Below are positions 26,644-35,566 of a DNA stretch of 64,000 bases, piece by piece. This stretch comes from Cocleimonas sp. GTDB lineage: Bacteria; Pseudomonadota; Gammaproteobacteria; Thiotrichales; Thiotrichaceae. Below the pieces are notes generated by a model. The model saw only the letters and a list, made by a program, of their open reading frames with translations. It did no database searches and was not told the origin of the DNA. The translations under genes and the position numbers were made by a program. Each line of letters starts with the position of its first letter. The stretch's first letter is position 1. Where the stretch lies: assembly GCA_021647365.1 (NCBI GenBank), contig JAKIUW010000012.1, positions 22,792 through 86,791 on the forward strand, given 5' to 3'.

Positions 26644-27917
26644 TCATTCGCATTCTTGCCATCCTGTTTGCAATCTCGATATTCATCCCCGTTGAATTTC
26701 ATTATTTAGTGGGGAGTTTGCGTATTGAAGCCTATCGCATCGTGCTTGGGCTTGCGCTGATTTATGCGTTTATCAATATAAATCAAATTCTTAAAAAAGC
26801 AGATATTATCGATATTCTGCTGTTTTTCTTTGCCCTGCTCGCCTCCGCAAGTTTGATTTATAACCATGGCTTAAAAGATGGAATTGAGTCATCGGGTATT
26901 TTGATTATTGAAATTCTGGGTTCTTTTTATCTTGCACGTTTGTTTGTCACAACGCCAAAAAACTATTATCAAATCAATATGCTATTTGCGACCATACTGG
27001 CTGTGCTGTTAGTGTTTTCGCTATACGAAGCCTTTGCAAAACACCGTATTTTGCACGAATGGGCAAAGAACATCACAGGGCATGATTCTTTAGATTACCG
27101 ACTCTACACGCACCACTATATTCGTATGGGCGTTATGCGTACCACCAACCTATTTGCACACCCTATTCTTTACGGAACTATTGGGGCTATTTTCTTCCCC
27201 TTCATTGTTTTATTAGCGTTCTTTAAGTTTAAGATTAGTAACGTAATAAAAGCCATCGCCATTCTTCTTGGAATGTTCTCAACACTTTCTTCTGCACCTT
27301 TATTGGCAGTCGCTTTTCAAGGCATGACGGCAGTGGTTACACGCTTCTGGGCAGGTGGTAAACGCTTTTGGTTTGGCTTTGGTTTTGTAGCGTTATCTGG
27401 AATGGTTTTGGTTGATACAATTTCAAATCGTGGCTTCTTTAAAATCCTCATTTCACATATGACCTTTAATGCCAATACAGGCTACTATCGTCTATTACAA
27501 TGGAAGTACACCATGGATGATATCGCCGATCATCCACTCTTTGGTATCGGGCTAAATGACTGGACGCGCCCTGCTAATTTGAATAACAGTATCGATAGTT
27601 TCTGGCTATTAATGACATTACAACACGGTATTATTGCCAGTTTTCTTTTACTGTTTCTTTGTTTATATGCAATATTCAATGTGTTAAATCGATTACATAA
27701 ACATCACCCGGCAACCCAGTGGATGGTAAAATCGTGGATATTGGCCTTTATGTCTTTAATTCTCATTGGCTTTACAGTTGATTATTTTGGTAAGATTCAA
27801 CCTCTGTTTTTCTTTGTCTTAGGCTCTATCGGTTGGGCAAGGAATGCACCCAAGCTTAATCAAATTCTTGCTAGAATGACACAAAGAGCCAGACTGAAAA
27901 ACAGACAAGAAACATAG
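26640..27917 (+). CDS. O-antigen ligase/Wzy-like polymerase
   Basis: 425 residues with roughly ten membrane spans and a larger loop around residues 270-310 containing GYYRLLQWKYTMDDIADHP and FGIGLND. These match the O-antigen ligase/polymerase family (Wzy_C). Within this locus a polymerase role is more likely than lipid A ligation, but the two cannot be separated from sequence. Confidence 0.75.
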   Translation: MIIRILAILFAISIFIPVEFHYLVGSLRIEAYRIVLGLALIYAFININQILKKADIIDILLFFFALLASASLIYNHGLKDGIESSGILIIEILGSFYLARLFVTTPKNYYQINMLFATILAVLLVFSLYEAFAKHRILHEWAKNITGHDSLDYRLYTHHYIRMGVMRTTNLFAHPILYGTIGAIFFPFIVLLAFFKFKISNVIKAIAILLGMFSTLSSAPLLAVAFQGMTAVVTRFWAGGKRFWFGFGFVALSGMVLVDTISNRGFFKILISHMTFNANTGYYRLLQWKYTMDDIADHPLFGIGLNDWTRPANLNNSIDSFWLLMTLQHGIIASFLLLFLCLYAIFNVLNRLHKHHPATQWMVKSWILAFMSLILIGFTVDYFGKIQPLFFFVLGSIGWARNAPKLNQILARMTQRARLKNRQET

Positions 27918-27951
27918 CGCTGTACTTCGTACTGCACAAGGGGAAGATCAT

Positions 27952-28434
27952 ATGAGAGCAAGATTCATCAACCAAAACATGTTTATGGTACTTGTGCGAT
28001 TTCGTAATTCTCTACTGTATGCAAGAACGTGGTATTTTCGTACTGTATACGGCATGAATATCGCCCCTGATGTACGCATGTCATTCAAATCACGCATCGA
28101 CAAGACCAACCCCAAAGGCTTAACCATTGGTGAAAAAACCATGGTGACATTTGATGCCATTATCCTTTCGCACGATTATGCATCACGTCGTCATGCCGCA
28201 AAAACAGTGATTGGAAAATATTGCTTTATTGGTTGTGGCTCCATCATTATGCCCAATGTGACTATTGGTGATCATGCGATTGTTGCGGCAGGTAGCGTGG
28301 TAACAAAAGATGTGCCATCCAACACCATTGTTGCCGGCAACCCTGCAAAAGTAATCAAAGAAGGAATTGATACGATTGCTTACGGCATGTTATCTGAAGA
28401 ATACCTTGCCTCTCAGGAATCAAAAAAATCATGA
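27952..28434 (+). CDS. Hexapeptide-repeat acyltransferase
   Basis: 160 residues with left-handed beta-helix repeats (IGKYCFIGCGSIIMPNVTIG, DHAIVAAGSVVTKDVP, NTIVAGNPAKVIKEG). This is the WbbJ/Maa-like O-acetyltransferase group. It probably acetylates the polysaccharide unit. It overlaps the next gene by four bases. Confidence 0.85.
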   Translation: MRARFINQNMFMVLVRFRNSLLYARTWYFRTVYGMNIAPDVRMSFKSRIDKTNPKGLTIGEKTMVTFDAIILSHDYASRRHAAKTVIGKYCFIGCGSIIMPNVTIGDHAIVAAGSVVTKDVPSNTIVAGNPAKVIKEGIDTIAYGMLSEEYLASQESKKS

Positions 28435-29360
28435 GCGTTGATATTATTCTAGTGTCATACAATACCGCTGAATACACAAAGCGGGCGATTGAATCTGTTT
28501 ACGCTGAAACCCAGAATACCGATTTCAAAATTATTATGGTTGATAATGACTCTAAAGATGGCTCTGAAGAGTTGATTGCCACAGAGTTCCCCAAAGTAGA
28601 GATCATTCAAACAGGTACTAATTTAGGTTTTGCAGGTGGTGTGAATGTAGGTGCAAAAGCTAGTAATGGTGAATATGTTTTATTGCTTAACCCTGATACG
28701 GTAATTCTTGATGGTGCCATTGATAAGCTTATGGCTTATGCAGAGAAAACACCAAAAGCAGGAATTTGGGGTGGTGTAACGCTTAATAATGATCTGACGC
28801 TAAACCCAAATAATGCACGTGCACAACTCTCTTTTAAAACCTTATCATTTATGGCGCTTGGCTTGAGCAAAATATTCCGTAGTAGCTGCTTCTTTAATGA
28901 AGACAATTACGGTTGTTGGGATAGGAAAAGCGAACGCGAAGTCGATGTCATCACAGGTTGTTTCTTTCTCACACCACGAAAGCTTTGGGAAGAATTAGAA
29001 GGCTTGGATGAAACTTTCTTTATGTACGCCGAAGAAGCAGATTACTGTATTCGTGCCATCAAAAAAGGCTACCAGCCACGCGTAACACCCGATGCCAGAA
29101 TTATCCATCATGGCGGTGTGAGTGAAACCAATATTTCAGGAAAAATGCTTAAACTACTCAAAGGCAAGGCAGAGTTGATCAACAAGCATTACGCCAGCTG
29201 GAAAAAACCGCTCTACAAAAGTTTATTGGTTTGGCATGTGTTTAATAAAACCATGGCGCTGAATTTCCTTAGCCTGATTAAAAAAAGCAAGATTCCAACC
29301 CGAGATGAGTGGCGCATTGTTTATAGTCAACGTAAAGAATGGCTAAAAGGATACCGATAA
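28431..29360 (+). CDS. Glycosyltransferase family 2 (rhamnosyltransferase-like)
   Basis: 309 residues. GT-A fold: IILVSYNTAEYTKRAIES, VDNDSKDGS, LLLNPDTV in the DxD position, then TGCFFLTPR and DETFFMYAEEADYCIR with the ED base motif. It resembles WcaE/WbbL-type transferases. The sugar is unknown. Its stop TAA overlaps the ATG of the next gene. Confidence 0.88.
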   Translation: MSVDIILVSYNTAEYTKRAIESVYAETQNTDFKIIMVDNDSKDGSEELIATEFPKVEIIQTGTNLGFAGGVNVGAKASNGEYVLLLNPDTVILDGAIDKLMAYAEKTPKAGIWGGVTLNNDLTLNPNNARAQLSFKTLSFMALGLSKIFRSSCFFNEDNYGCWDRKSEREVDVITGCFFLTPRKLWEELEGLDETFFMYAEEADYCIRAIKKGYQPRVTPDARIIHHGGVSETNISGKMLKLLKGKAELINKHYASWKKPLYKSLLVWHVFNKTMALNFLSLIKKSKIPTRDEWRIVYSQRKEWLKGYR

Positions 29361-30202
29361 TGGCTACCGTTATAGTCCCAGCCCACAACGAAGCTAGCGT
29401 TATTGAAGACTGCCTCAATAGCATCATAAATCAAAATGGCATTGACCATATTATCGTGCCTTGCAACGGTTGCACTGATAACACCGTTGAAATTGTAAAA
29501 AGCAAATTCCCTAGCGTTGTCTGTTTGGATATTAAAAAACCATCAAAAACCAATGCGCTCAATGTAGGCGAAGCAAAGGCAAACGAACTAGGTGTTACCT
29601 ACCCTATTTTCTATATTGATGCCGATACGCAACTTAGCGACAACTGTATTCCACACATCACACAAGCCCTAGAAAGTGAAGACTGCGAAACGCAACTAGC
29701 CGCCCCCACACCCATTATTGATACACGTAAATCATCGTGGCTAGTGCAAACTTATTACCGCGTGTGGACACAGCTTCCCTACATAAAAGAAGGCGTTATC
29801 GCCACCTGTAGTTTTATCGTCACAGAAGAAGGCCGTAAACGCTTTGATGTGTTTGCCGATGTGATTGGTGATGATGGGTTTATTCGTTGTCATTTTAAGA
29901 ACAAAGAAATAGCCAATATAAAAGGCGCAGAAATCTATATCACCGCACCCCGCGATATTTTCTCTCTAATCAAAATTAAGACACGAGCGCGCCTTGGTAA
30001 TATGGAGCTAATCGCGCGTAAAAAATGCCCCGTACAAGAAGCTAAAAACTACGGCAATGTAATGCGTTCACGTCTATTGAGTAAGGACTTTTTAGCCACC
30101 AGCGTTTATATTTTGATCGCTTTGTTTATTCGTGTGCGTGCTAAGCAACAATTCAAAAATCTTGATAGTTACCAGTGGGAAAAAGACACATCTTCCAGAT
30201 AG
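29360..30202 (+). CDS. Glycosyltransferase family 2
   Basis: 280 residues from the ATG at 29360, which shares a base with the previous stop; a start at 29339 would lack the family N-terminus. VIVPAHNEASVIEDCLNSI and YIDADTQLS (DxD) are clear. A C-terminal hydrophobic segment (FLATSVYILIALFIRV) suggests membrane association. The residue transferred is not known. Confidence 0.85.
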   Translation: MATVIVPAHNEASVIEDCLNSIINQNGIDHIIVPCNGCTDNTVEIVKSKFPSVVCLDIKKPSKTNALNVGEAKANELGVTYPIFYIDADTQLSDNCIPHITQALESEDCETQLAAPTPIIDTRKSSWLVQTYYRVWTQLPYIKEGVIATCSFIVTEEGRKRFDVFADVIGDDGFIRCHFKNKEIANIKGAEIYITAPRDIFSLIKIKTRARLGNMELIARKKCPVQEAKNYGNVMRSRLLSKDFLATSVYILIALFIRVRAKQQFKNLDSYQWEKDTSSR

Positions 30203-30209
30203 TATTTTT

Positions 30210-30259
30210 AAAAGCGGTTCTGTTGAACGGAGCCGAGGCACCCCCCTAGTTTTACATGC
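30210..30259 (+). repeat. Composite repeat, copy 10
   Basis: AAAAGCGGTTCTGTTGAAC and GGAGCCGAG joined to GCA, six C, TAG, TTTTACATGCC. Between the second GT2 gene and the WcaJ-like gene. Confidence 0.8.
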
Positions 30260-30421
30260 CATATGTGTGTTCATACAGCTTCTCTCTAAAATCAGCGCGT
30301 TTATAAATTAATTGCAGAAATTAGTCTATAATTTCTATATAATGGTTGCTCGTTTCATTAGTATCTTTACTTACATAAGATACTCATATTAAAAGAATAT
30401 CTAAGAAAGGATTCATAGACA

Positions 30422-31807
30422 TTGGATGATAAGCACATCAGTTCTGAGTTGATCTATCGAACAGTCGATATTCTCGTTATTTTATTTACACTCTTTCTCG
30501 GTTCTCCTTATACAAAATTTTATAATTTTGAAGGTTATCTTTTAGCAGGATTAAGCGCGGTTGTTATTTTTGGGCTTGTCGGTCGATTCATGGATATTTA
30601 CACTTCATGGAGCGGGCGACCTCTTCGCGATGAAGCGTTTAGAGTAACCGTATCATGGTTGATTACTTTCTTATCCTTAGTGTTTCTTGCCTTTGTGACA
30701 AAAACCAGTGAACAATTTTCTCGTGTTGTTTTAGTTGCATGGCTGATTGCTACTCCCATTATTTTGATTTTAGCGCGTTTTCTTTTACGCAAAATATTTT
30801 CTCATTTACGTCGTTTAGGTGTTAATAACCGAACAGTTGCTATCGTTGGCATGACACAAAATGGATTGCATTTTGCCCGTGACCTTGAAAACAAACCTGA
30901 GTTTGGTTACAACGTTGTTGGCTTTTATGATGATAGAACAGAGCGTATTCATGAAGAAGTTTTAAACCATTATTCTCATATTGGTAACTTCGATGACATG
31001 ATAGCCTCAGCTCGCAGTGGCGAATGGGATCAAATTTATATTGCCCTACCTGTTGAAGCACGCAAACGCATGTTACGTTTATTGGATGAGCTTTCTGATA
31101 GCGCCACGCCGATTCGTTTATTACCTGACTATTTCACCACCAACCTACTTCACAGTAAGTTTATTGAAATCGCAGATAACCCTGTTTTGTGTATTTATGA
31201 TTCACCTTTCTCTGCTGACAATGCCTTTATCAAACGTATAGAAGATTTGCTTTTTGGTACTATTATTCTTGCGCTTATTTCCCCCATTTTATTAGGCATA
31301 GCCGCCGCCGTAAAATTCACATCAAAAGGTCCTGTGTTGTTTAAACAGACCCGCTACGGCTTAAAAGGTGAAAAAATACGCGTGTGGAAATTCCGTTCAA
31401 TGAATGTTTGCGAAGATGGCGATGAAGTAAAGCAAGCCACCAAAGGTGATACACGTTATACTAAAATTGGTGAGTTCTTGCGTAAAACATCGCTTGATGA
31501 ATTACCTCAGTTTTTTAATGTAATCCAAGGCACTATGTCGATTGTTGGTCCGCGCCCTCATGCCGTTGCACATAACGAGCAATACCGCACAGTCATCCCT
31601 GGTTATATGTTACGCCATATGATCAAACCTGGCATTACAGGATGGGCGCAAATTAACGGCTGGCGTGGTGAGACAAACACTATTTACAAAATGCGTAAGC
31701 GTATCGAGTTTGATTTAGAATACATGCGCGAATGGAGTCTTTGGTTAGATATTAAAATTATATTCCTCACTATATTCCGTGGCTTTAATGATAAAAATGC
31801 TTATTAG
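30422..31807 (+). CDS. Undecaprenyl-phosphate sugar-phosphotransferase, WcaJ-like
   Basis: 461 residues, the usual WcaJ length. It has four to five membrane spans in the first 130 residues and a Rossmann-like middle domain (VAIVGMTQNGLHFARDLEN). The C-terminal bacterial sugar transferase domain has KFRSMN, SLDELPQFFNVIQGTMSIVG and KPGITGWAQING. It starts glycan assembly by moving a hexose-1-phosphate to undecaprenyl phosphate. The only suitable start is TTG at 30422, with AAGGA about 12 bases upstream. Confidence 0.9.
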   Translation: MDDKHISSELIYRTVDILVILFTLFLGSPYTKFYNFEGYLLAGLSAVVIFGLVGRFMDIYTSWSGRPLRDEAFRVTVSWLITFLSLVFLAFVTKTSEQFSRVVLVAWLIATPIILILARFLLRKIFSHLRRLGVNNRTVAIVGMTQNGLHFARDLENKPEFGYNVVGFYDDRTERIHEEVLNHYSHIGNFDDMIASARSGEWDQIYIALPVEARKRMLRLLDELSDSATPIRLLPDYFTTNLLHSKFIEIADNPVLCIYDSPFSADNAFIKRIEDLLFGTIILALISPILLGIAAAVKFTSKGPVLFKQTRYGLKGEKIRVWKFRSMNVCEDGDEVKQATKGDTRYTKIGEFLRKTSLDELPQFFNVIQGTMSIVGPRPHAVAHNEQYRTVIPGYMLRHMIKPGITGWAQINGWRGETNTIYKMRKRIEFDLEYMREWSLWLDIKIIFLTIFRGFNDKNAY

Positions 31808-31835
31808 GTATTTACTAAGCTTTAAATGGAGTATT

Positions 31836-31888
31836 AAAAGCAGTTCTGCTGAGCGGAGTCGAAGCACACCCCCCCACTTTACAGGGTC
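31836..31888 (+). repeat. Composite repeat, copy 11
   Basis: AAAAGCAGTTCTGCT, GAGCGGAGTCGAAG, then CACA, seven C, ACTTTACAGGGTC. The right end is ACAGGGT rather than ACATGATG. It separates the WcaJ-like and acyltransferase genes. Confidence 0.85.
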
Positions 31889-31938
31889 TTTTTCATTAAG
31901 CACTTTTAAACACATTCTATAAAACCTATAAAAATATT

Positions 31939-33012
31939 TTGCAACTAGATCAAATCACATTCACACGCTTTATTGCAGCACTCACTGTTGTATTTTTCCA
32001 TTATGGTCAAAACATTTTTCCTGCCAATGTCTCCTTTCTTTTTGAAAATGTAACAGCAGGTCCAATCGCGGTTGGTTATTTTTATGTACTTTCTGGGTTT
32101 ATTATGGCGATTGCCTACTACAAGCCCGACAAGAGCAATCAAAAAGCCATAAGCAAAAAGAAATATTGGCTAGCAAGATTTGCGCGTATTTATCCTGTTT
32201 ATTTACTAGCACTTCTGCTGATTGTTGGCGCAAAATATAAAGACTTAACCCAAAACTGGGAAACCTTGCCGCTGCATCTGCTTTTATTACAATCGTGGGT
32301 TCCAGGTTATCCCATCACGCTAAATACACCTGGCTGGTCGCTCTCTGTTGAAGCTTTCTTTTATCTATGTTTTCCCTTTTTACTGATTTGGGTTTATAAG
32401 GCAGGGACAAAACCCCTAGCCATTTTTACGGTAGTTTTATGGATAGTCACCCAAGTTATCTTATTAACACAACTTAATTCAAGTAGTTATGCGCCTAAAA
32501 CAGATTTGCATGATTTAATTTATTACTATCCACTAATGCACCTAAATTCATTTGTTGCGGGGCTGCTTGTCGGCATTTATCTAAAAAGAAACTCTAATAA
32601 AATACAAGCCAACAACAATACGCTTTGGTTAATTCTTTCTTTTGCACTGATATTTTTACTAATTTGGTCGCGCCCTTATTTAGAGTCTTTATTAGGTTTT
32701 AAAATAGCATTCACCAACGGTCTTCTTGCTCCAGCCTTTTTATGGTTTATAGTTTTACTCGCAAGGCATAAAGGCATGTTTACAAAAGTATTTAGCTATA
32801 GTTGGTTGGTCTTACTCGGCGAGGCAAGTTATTCGCTCTATATCCTACAAAAGCCTGTACACGGAATTTATGACAAGATTGTAGTACCCAGAATTTCATT
32901 ATCCGAAACGCTACATTTTTATATCTTTTTAATATTACTGGTCGTTATATCGCTCTTATCTTTTAAATATTTTGAAACACCTCTAAGAAAGTATCTACGC
33001 TCCAAATCTTAG
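31939..33012 (+). CDS. Acyltransferase family 3 membrane protein
   Basis: 357 residues with about ten membrane spans. The family Arg and His are in FTRFIAALTVVFFHYG, and WSLSVEAFFYLCFP is typical. These proteins O-acylate polysaccharides at the inner membrane. The only in-frame start is TTG at 31939 and no clear ribosome site is seen, so translation may be low or the start wrong. It stands alone between two repeat-bearing gaps. Confidence 0.8.
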   Translation: MQLDQITFTRFIAALTVVFFHYGQNIFPANVSFLFENVTAGPIAVGYFYVLSGFIMAIAYYKPDKSNQKAISKKKYWLARFARIYPVYLLALLLIVGAKYKDLTQNWETLPLHLLLLQSWVPGYPITLNTPGWSLSVEAFFYLCFPFLLIWVYKAGTKPLAIFTVVLWIVTQVILLTQLNSSSYAPKTDLHDLIYYYPLMHLNSFVAGLLVGIYLKRNSNKIQANNNTLWLILSFALIFLLIWSRPYLESLLGFKIAFTNGLLAPAFLWFIVLLARHKGMFTKVFSYSWLVLLGEASYSLYILQKPVHGIYDKIVVPRISLSETLHFYIFLILLVVISLLSFKYFETPLRKYLRSKS

Positions 33013-33087
33013 CCTTTAATAAAACCACGACAATCGGTATATAAGAATCACCTTATTTATTTGTTAGTAATAAGGTTACTTGATAGA

Positions 33088-33231
33088 ATGCCCGGCACAT
33101 TTACGCCATATAGCCTTAATTTACAGAAACAATCTTACTTTCATCGTTTTAAAAGTGAACTTTGTCCACTAGATTTTGAACTAACAAAGTCACTAAGTAA
33201 TACTTACGAAATTAGTAACTCAAATACATAA
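33088..33231 (+). CDS. Possible small protein, 47 residues
   Basis: An ATG frame beginning MPGTFTPYSLNLQKQ and ending SNSNT, closing 7 bases before the Wzc-like start. No family is recognised. An AAGG lies 11 bases upstream, which is a little far. It may instead be a leader region of the Wzc-like gene. Weak evidence. Confidence 0.25.
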   Translation: MPGTFTPYSLNLQKQSYFHRFKSELCPLDFELTKSLSNTYEISNSNT

Positions 33232-33237
33232 AATACT

Positions 33238-35469
33238 ATGAATTCTGACTCAAGAAATAATTTACCTACTCGACTTCCACAAGACGATAACACCTCTAAC
33301 TTGCTTAATCATCCAAGCAATGTTTATCCTGAAGAGCTTTTAGAGCAATCTGGCGGGCTTGATCTTAAGGAGTTTATAACCGTTTTATCACGTCGTAAAA
33401 AACTGGTTATTAACACCGCTTTTACAACCATGTTATTGGCACTTCTTGTTACTTTGATGATGCCACCCACATACCGCGCTTATTCTACCTTGAAAATTGA
33501 GCGTTATACCGCAGGTTCAAATGTAGATATTCTAAATGCAGAAGTATCACGCAGTGACCGTGACTTTTTTGAAACACAGATCCAATTAATACAAAGTAAA
33601 ACATTGGCGCGACGCGTTATTGATCAATTAAAGATTGACGCAAAAGATACACCTACTAGCCTAACAGCAAAAATCAAACAATTCTTTGGCGCTAAACCTG
33701 CATCAAAAGAAGGCAATAACGATCAAATTGAGCGTTTATTTTTAGAAAACTTAACGGTAAGGCCGATTAATAATTCACAATTGCTTTCTATCAGCTATGA
33801 ATCTTCTGACCCTCAGCTAGCGGCCGATATAAACAATGCTATTGCTAAGACCTTTGTTCGTCAAAACCTTGAGCGTCGGTTCGATACGGCGGCATCATCA
33901 AAAAACTATGTAGCTGAAAATATTGAAGTGACTAGAAAAAGCCTTGAGACGGCAGAAGCAGAGCTTAATGACTATGCACGTGAGCATGGCATCGTTCAAG
34001 ATGCTGATGGTCAGTCAGCCAGTAGCTACACGCTTAAAAAACATGCAGAAGAATTAGTGATTGCAAAAAATGACAGAATAGAGGCAGAAGCCACTTATAA
34101 ACTAGCGCTTAAGTCACCTGAAAATAACAGTGTTTCTGTCGGCACCATAAATGACCCTTACATACTTTCATTAAAGAAAGCTGCTGCACGATTAGAAACG
34201 CAGTACCAAAAAATCAGTAATAAGAGTACCAGAAAAGCCAAGCAATTAAGAAAGCAAATTGACAACCTTCGTGAGCAAGTATCAACAGAAGGTACTTCAA
34301 TCAACTCTGCATTAAAAGCAGGCTTTTTAGCAGCAAAAGAAAAAGAAAATATGTTACGTGCTCAGTATGAAAAATTAAAAAACAATACGCTTAACCTGCA
34401 AGGTAAAAACACCAAATATAACCGTCTCAAGCGTGTTGTTGAAATTAACCAACTTGCTTACGATAAACAGCTTGAATTATTGATGGCTGTAAACATTGCA
34501 GGAAAAGTAGGCACTAACAATATTTCAATCATTGATAAAGCAGGTGTACCTTCAAACAAATTCAAGCCCAGCCTAAAAACCAACCTTGCATTTGGTTTAT
34601 TACTTGGCTTATTGCTTGGAATGGGAATTGCTTTTCTAAGAGAGTTTATTGATGACAGCATAAAAGACACAAGTTCACTTGAGAAATTATCAGGTTTGCC
34701 CGTATTAGCACAATTACCTGAAGTTGAAAGTGTTACACCGAAAAAACTAGCGTTACAGATGGCATTAGAACCACGTTCAATGTTATCAGAGTCCATTCGA
34801 TCTTTACGCACAAGCTTACGTTTCTCTACACGTAGTGGCGCACCACAAAGTATCTTTATCACGAGCTCAGCACCCGCCGAAGGAAAAAGCACCATTGCGC
34901 TCAATCTTGCTACAGCTTATGCGCAAACAGGTAGTAACGTACTACTAATAGATGCTGACTTAAGAAACCCAAGCATTCATAAATTATTGGAGCTTGAAAA
35001 CCGAGATGGTCTAACAAATTACCTCGCTTCAGAAAACCCAGATAACAAAGACATTAGCCATCACTGCATGATTAATAACTTGAAAGTCATTACCTCTGGC
35101 CCTATTCCACCCGATCCTGTTGAGCTATTGTCTGGCAATAAAATGATAGAGCTGTTGGAAACAGCAGCCAAGCAATACGATCACATCGTTATTGATGGCC
35201 CTCCTATTTTAGGGCTTGCCGATTCTTTAGTATTATCAAATCTTGCTGATGCCACTATCGTAGCTGTAGAGGCTGGAAAAACACGTAAAGCAACATTGCT
35301 TGACGGCCTAAAACGCCTTGAAAGAGCCAATGCAAATATTATTGGCAGTGTGTTAACACGTATCAGTAAGTCTGTGAACCCTGATTACAATCAAGGTTAT
35401 TATGCTTACTCACCAAATGTCAAAACTGAAAAAATTGCGCGTCTTCGCCCTTTGACAAAAAATAGCTAG
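33238..35469 (+). CDS. Wzc-like polysaccharide co-polymerase / BY-kinase
   Basis: 743 residues. A Wzz domain with a first membrane span (about 60-80) and a long coiled coil is followed by a second span near 450-470 and a tyrosine-kinase domain. It has Walker A (SSAPAEGKSTIAL, about 541-552), A' (LLIDADLRNP) and B (HIVIDGPPILGLADS). A tyrosine cluster (YNQGYYAYSPN) lies near the end, the expected autophosphorylation site. It controls chain length and export. No wza outer-membrane gene or wzb phosphatase gene is in the window. Confidence 0.92.
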   Translation: MNSDSRNNLPTRLPQDDNTSNLLNHPSNVYPEELLEQSGGLDLKEFITVLSRRKKLVINTAFTTMLLALLVTLMMPPTYRAYSTLKIERYTAGSNVDILNAEVSRSDRDFFETQIQLIQSKTLARRVIDQLKIDAKDTPTSLTAKIKQFFGAKPASKEGNNDQIERLFLENLTVRPINNSQLLSISYESSDPQLAADINNAIAKTFVRQNLERRFDTAASSKNYVAENIEVTRKSLETAEAELNDYAREHGIVQDADGQSASSYTLKKHAEELVIAKNDRIEAEATYKLALKSPENNSVSVGTINDPYILSLKKAAARLETQYQKISNKSTRKAKQLRKQIDNLREQVSTEGTSINSALKAGFLAAKEKENMLRAQYEKLKNNTLNLQGKNTKYNRLKRVVEINQLAYDKQLELLMAVNIAGKVGTNNISIIDKAGVPSNKFKPSLKTNLAFGLLLGLLLGMGIAFLREFIDDSIKDTSSLEKLSGLPVLAQLPEVESVTPKKLALQMALEPRSMLSESIRSLRTSLRFSTRSGAPQSIFITSSAPAEGKSTIALNLATAYAQTGSNVLLIDADLRNPSIHKLLELENRDGLTNYLASENPDNKDISHHCMINNLKVITSGPIPPDPVELLSGNKMIELLETAAKQYDHIVIDGPPILGLADSLVLSNLADATIVAVEAGKTRKATLLDGLKRLERANANIIGSVLTRISKSVNPDYNQGYYAYSPNVKTEKIARLRPLTKNS

Positions 35470-35506
35470 ATTAGTAGTTGGTATAAAAAACACACACTCT
35501 GAGTTT

Positions 35507-35530
35507 ACACCCCCCTAGTTTTAAATGGCC
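35507..35530 (+). repeat. Dispersed C-run repeat, copy 12 (degenerate end)
   Basis: ACA, six C, TAG, TTTTAAATGGCC. The right end runs into the neighbouring hairpin. Confidence 0.65.
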
Positions 35531-35566
35531 TTTAGTGATTAGCAGTACTGCTCACTAAAGGCCATT
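35524..35566. terminator. Bidirectional hairpin between the Wzc-like and GTPase genes
   Basis: A perfect 15-bp stem (AATGGCCTTTAGTGA and its complement) with a 13-base loop. It lies between convergent genes and overlaps the first base pairs of the GTPase stop codon. T-rich stretches on both sides are interrupted. Confidence 0.6.

Noticed and set aside
30300..30345. Promoter of the WcaJ-like gene
   Set aside because: TATAAT-like boxes are present, but no -35 box lies at a suitable distance.
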